Shown here: positions 61,105 through 64,000 of the stretch, one piece after another
Layout: each line of letters begins with the position of its first letter
Position numbering within the stretch: the first letter of the stretch is position 1
Assembly (NCBI GenBank): GCA_963849105.1
Contig: CAWKGD010000003.1
Coordinates: forward strand, 558,001 to 622,000
Length of the DNA stretch: 64,000 nt
DNA from: CAVRXQ01 sp963849105
Lineage (GTDB): Bacteria; Actinomycetota; Acidimicrobiia; Acidimicrobiales; Bog-793
Direction of reading: 5' to 3'
Position numbers and translations under genes: made by a program
The notes under the pieces: generated by a model
Databases searched by the model: none
Told to the model about the DNA's origin: nothing
Seen by the model: the letters and a program-made list of their open reading frames with translations, nothing else

Positions 61105-61716
61105 ATGAATGACGCGCACGGTCCGAGGGAACGAAGCAGCCCCCGTCGCCGATTCCGACGAGCCGTGCCGGTGTTTTTTGCGCTCGGGATAGCTGGTCTT
61201 TTGTTCGCGGCGTGCGGGGGTTCGGGACCAGGCGTCGCGAGCGTCGGTTCGAGCACCACCACGACTTCAGCATCGAGTTCCTCCAGCCAGTCAGGACCCA
61301 CGGAGGCACAGTTGCTGAAGTACGCGGTGTGCATGCGGACACACGGCTATCCGACGATGCCGGACCCAGTCCCCGCGCAGGGGGGCGGGTACGCCTTTAA
61401 GGGCTACGACACTCCGGGCGGTATCAACCCCAATTCACCGCAGTACCAGTCCGCTGCGAAGGCCTGCCAAAAGGACGTCCCGCCCAGCCTCGCGAACCTG
61501 ACACCCGCTCAGAGTGCGGCCTACGCGCTCAAGTACACCGAGTGCATGCGCTCCCACGGCGAGCCCAATTTCCCTGAGCCCAACGCGAAAGGACTGATCT
61601 CGATCACCCCGACGGGGATCATGGACCCGAACTCGCCCCAGTACGAGAGAGCCGAGAAAGCCTGCCCGAACAACGGCTTGTTCTCTGAGGTGTATACCCG
61701 CAGGCTCACCGGATAA
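61105..61716 (+). CDS. Lipoprotein with duplicated CMR-HG motif, copy B
   Basis: 203 residues from ATG 61105. The signal peptide ends in the lipobox LFAAC, then a Ser-rich linker. The mature part has the paired motif VCMRTHGYPTMPDP and ECMRSHGEPNFPEP, each followed by NPNSPQY or PNSPQYE and a Cys (KACQKD, KACPNN). Same architecture as the lipoprotein at 27916. Both copies lie beside a toxin-antitoxin module. Role unknown. Confidence 0.75.
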   Translation: MNDAHGPRERSSPRRRFRRAVPVFFALGIAGLLFAACGGSGPGVASVGSSTTTTSASSSSSQSGPTEAQLLKYAVCMRTHGYPTMPDPVPAQGGGYAFKGYDTPGGINPNSPQYQSAAKACQKDVPPSLANLTPAQSAAYALKYTECMRSHGEPNFPEPNAKGLISITPTGIMDPNSPQYERAEKACPNNGLFSEVYTRRLTG

Positions 61717-61787
61717 CTTGCAACTCCGGTGGCCATGTGGACCGAGCTCCGGCAGCAGACCGGCGGTCACTTGAGGCGTTCGGGAGA

Positions 61788-63638
61788 TCAAACGCTGCCT
61801 GAAGCGCTACATCGCGCGTCAGCTGTTTCGCGAGCTAGAAGGTGAGCCAACCCGGCTCGCGTTATAGGAGCGTCTGCATAAGGGATAATCCGCGCCTCGC
61901 GAGCAACCCGCGGCGATTCATCGGCGCCGCGCCGGGCGCTCTGTTGTACTCGGTCTGAGGGCGTCTCCAGCCGAGGGTTATCGCGGCGCATCGCTCTGCC
62001 CGAGGAAGATAACTCTTGCTGATCCGGCCGCCTCTGCCTGCTTTTCACCGCGACGCGGTCGTGCGACGCGGAAGAGGAGGGAAGCGCCGAAGCGTTCGGA
62101 CGCGGAACAACGACCTCCGGATCGTGACGCCTGCGTGGCGGGGCGCGGCTCGGGAGGACGGCAAGGGCGAGCAGAGCCGCCGCGGCGACGACAATTGCTC
62201 CGACGAGGACGGCCAGGTCCATTCCGCTGATGAACCCCATCCGAGCGAATGTGGCGAGTTCGCGCCCAGACACGCCGCCGACGCGGGCGGCGACGCCGAG
62301 TGCCCCGCCGAGCGATCCGGTGATCATGCTGAGGACGGGGTGCGGCATGGCGTAATGCGCAAGTACGGGTGTCAACCGGTCCTCATAGCGACTGTTCAGC
62401 AAGCTGCCGAGCACTCCGACGCCAAGAGCTGCGCCGGTCTGCTGGATGGCACTGCTCGTCGCCGAGCCGATGCCTGCCTCGTCGGGCGGAAGGGATCCGA
62501 TCACGCACTCGATGCAGGGTGCAAGGGAAAGTCCGACCCCGATCCCGATCAGGAAGAGCGCAGGCAATACGTCGAGGTACGACCCGGCGATCGTGACTCG
62601 CGAGCAGAGCAACAAGCCGAGGCCCACGAGCGCCATTCCGAAGAAGACGACGATCTTCGAGCCGACACGTCGGACAAGGAGGACCGACAGCGGGGCGGCG
62701 ACGAAGAGCACCGCCGCGATCGGCGCCACGCGCACCCCGGCCTGCAAGGGGCTGTACGCGAGCGAGAACTGGAGGTATTGGGTGAGGAGGAAGAGACTTC
62801 CAAGCAACGCGAACATCGCCAACCCGAGGGTTGCGATCCCGACCGAGAATCTCGCCGATCGAAAGAATTCGAGCCTCAGCATCGGATGGGTTGACCGTCG
62901 CTCGAAAAGCGCGAGCACCCCGAGAACAACGAGCGCGCTGGCGAGTGCCGCGAGGACCGTCGTCGACGTCCAGCCATTCGTCGGAGCCTCGATGATCGCC
63001 CAGAGCAAAAGACCCATCCCGACGATGGACAGCAAGGCGCCGATCGGATCGGGCCGCTCGCTCGCGGGATTGGCGGAGTTCGGGACGACGAGTAGTGCTG
63101 CGACGATGCCGACCAGCGCGATCGGGACGTTGATCAGGAAGACCGACCCCCACCAGAAGTGCGAGAGCAACCACCCGCCGATCACCGGTCCAGCCGCGAC
63201 CCCGAGCCCTGACGCCCCGGTCCAGATCCCGATCGCCCGCGCTCGCTCACGAGCATCGGTGAACACGTTGGCGAGAATCGACAATGTCGAGGGCATGATC
63301 GCTGCTGCGCCTATGCCCATGAGCGTGCGTGAAGCGATCAGCCGGTCAGGAGAGGTCGACAAGGCCGAGCAGGCCGAACCGACGGCAAACACTGCGAGCC
63401 CGCCGACAAAGATCCACTTTCGACCGGTCCGGTCCCCCAGGCTTCCAAGCACGAGGAGGAGACCGGCGAAGACGATGACGTAGGCGTCGACGATCCATTG
63501 CAGCTCACTCGATGTCGCGTGCATTGATCGAACGATGGTCGGTAACGCCACGTTGAGGACCGTGGTGTCGAGGGTGACGAGGAGAAGGGTCACGCACAGC
63601 ACCGCGAGAGTGACCCACCGCCGTCTATCCACGATCAT
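61788..63638 (-). CDS. MFS drug exporter, DHA2 family
   Basis: 616 residues from ATG 63638 (ATG 63683 would add 15). 14 helices; motif D1 LDTTVLNVALPT and motif A GSLGDRTGRKW are clear. After the last helix (about residue 500) an unusual Arg/Ser-rich tail of about 120 residues follows (SRQRRPDQQELSSSGRA), unlike family members and probably unstructured or the result of a frame extension. No regulator adjacent. Confidence 0.8.
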   Translation of the reverse strand: MIVDRRRWVTLAVLCVTLLLVTLDTTVLNVALPTIVRSMHATSSELQWIVDAYVIVFAGLLLVLGSLGDRTGRKWIFVGGLAVFAVGSACSALSTSPDRLIASRTLMGIGAAAIMPSTLSILANVFTDARERARAIGIWTGASGLGVAAGPVIGGWLLSHFWWGSVFLINVPIALVGIVAALLVVPNSANPASERPDPIGALLSIVGMGLLLWAIIEAPTNGWTSTTVLAALASALVVLGVLALFERRSTHPMLRLEFFRSARFSVGIATLGLAMFALLGSLFLLTQYLQFSLAYSPLQAGVRVAPIAAVLFVAAPLSVLLVRRVGSKIVVFFGMALVGLGLLLCSRVTIAGSYLDVLPALFLIGIGVGLSLAPCIECVIGSLPPDEAGIGSATSSAIQQTGAALGVGVLGSLLNSRYEDRLTPVLAHYAMPHPVLSMITGSLGGALGVAARVGGVSGRELATFARMGFISGMDLAVLVGAIVVAAAALLALAVLPSRAPPRRRHDPEVVVPRPNASALPSSSASHDRVAVKSRQRRPDQQELSSSGRAMRRDNPRLETPSDRVQQSARRGADESPRVAREARIIPYADAPITRAGLAHLLARETADARCSASGSV

Positions 63639-63818
63639 GGGCGGAGACGATTTACTAATGCTCCTCCGTGAAATCCGCGGCACGCGTTACCGGACGCGAG
63701 TCGAAGAGCAAGATCGGATCACATCAAGCACATGCTCCTGCATGGTCGATCGGATAGATAGAGAAGAAGGTCACGGTTTCATGGAGATAGCGCGCAAGCC
63801 TTTGCCCATTTCCTTCCG

Positions 63819-64000
63819 CTAACCAAGAGACGAGAGCACAGCTCCTGTTGGGGACATGACGGACGCCCGTCCAGAACCCGAGATCACCAGCTGCGCACCG
63901 GGATGTCCGCTCGTCCCGCTTTCCCAGAGAACCCGACCGGTGTCTGATCGAACGACGAAGTTCCCGTCCGCCTGCATGGTCGCAAAGGCGCCGCTGTTCC
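63819..64000 (-). CDS. B-lectin-domain protein, C-terminal end
   Basis: The last 60 codons of a minus-strand gene that runs in from the right edge. FATMQADGNFVVRSDTGRVL and LWESGTSGHPGAQLVI are the repeat of bulb-type mannose-binding lectins (MQxDGNxVx pattern). The rest of the protein is outside the window; such proteins are usually secreted or surface-bound. Confidence 0.6.
   Translation of the reverse strand, partial: NSGAFATMQADGNFVVRSDTGRVLWESGTSGHPGAQLVISGSGRASVMSPTGAVLSSLG

Noticed and set aside
62016..62894. Plus-strand frame opposite the DHA2 exporter
   Set aside because: Antisense image of a membrane protein gene.

Overview
The window is high-G+C DNA (roughly 60-65%) with short intergenic gaps, GTG starts and several leaderless-looking promoters. 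Gene content (F420-type PPOX oxidoreductase, ECF sigma/anti-sigma pair, PEGLP-type P-ATPase, lipoproteins with paired CMR.HG motifs, actinobacterial mobile-element genes) points to an actinobacterium, probably of the Acidimicrobiia. That placement is inference; there is no rRNA in the window.

Region by region. 0-1 kb: plasmid/integrative-element style genes (a partial protein and a small HTH protein) with matching operator half-sites. 1.9-15 kb: a cation-homeostasis block with a CPA2-type antiporter, an RCK (TrkA-type) pair divergent from a KimA-like K+ symporter fused to an OB-fold domain, and a second RCK pair in one overlapping operon with a P-type ATPase whose M5/M6 resemble Na+,K+-ATPase. 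A GGDEF-PAS-HD-GYP protein and a decayed serine recombinase sit inside it. The block ends at 15.6 kb in the 3' half of a tRNA (Met/Ile type), which reads like an attachment-site scar. 15.7-21.8 kb: a TetR-SBP-amidase-permease-permease operon of peptide-transporter type without its ATPases. 21.8-27.1 kb: decayed DNA with IS1595 and IS110 remnants and frameshifted genes. 27.3-33.1 kb: a Phd/RelE module, a lipoprotein, a YtrA-type GntR/ABC operon whose ATPase carries an in-frame TAG, and a complete tyrosine integrase.

33.4-45.6 kb: UbiB/AarF kinase, a DHA2 exporter and a pirin/MarR locus sharing TGTTGAC-type operators, a PPOX protein, an ECF sigma/anti-sigma pair divergent from a secreted propeller, a peroxiredoxin-like protein, and a NarL/DesK-type two-component system. 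45.7-51.1 kb: divergent from the kinase, an ABC-2 exporter with a 24-codon micro-ORF that copies the N-terminus of the permease, then a MacB/FtsX-type ABC pair. 51.4-55 kb: DoxX, HdeD-like, TetR and DUF2252 proteins. 55.3-64 kb: secreted proteins, element-type small proteins, a tandem flavodoxin duplication (one copy decayed) followed by a dienelactone hydrolase, an IS30-like scar, a Phd/PIN module, a second copy of the lipoprotein, a DHA2 exporter, and the end of a B-lectin protein.

Two short repeat families recur between genes: a hairpin with GTCGGAG and CTCCGAC arms, and a module with a CCCATAATGCGCG box 17-18 nt from AGTGTCC. The most interesting material is the cation block (RCK subunits paired with a KimA-like carrier and with a P2C-like pump, and no TrkH seen), the micro-ORF in the ABC exporter operon, and the repeat families.
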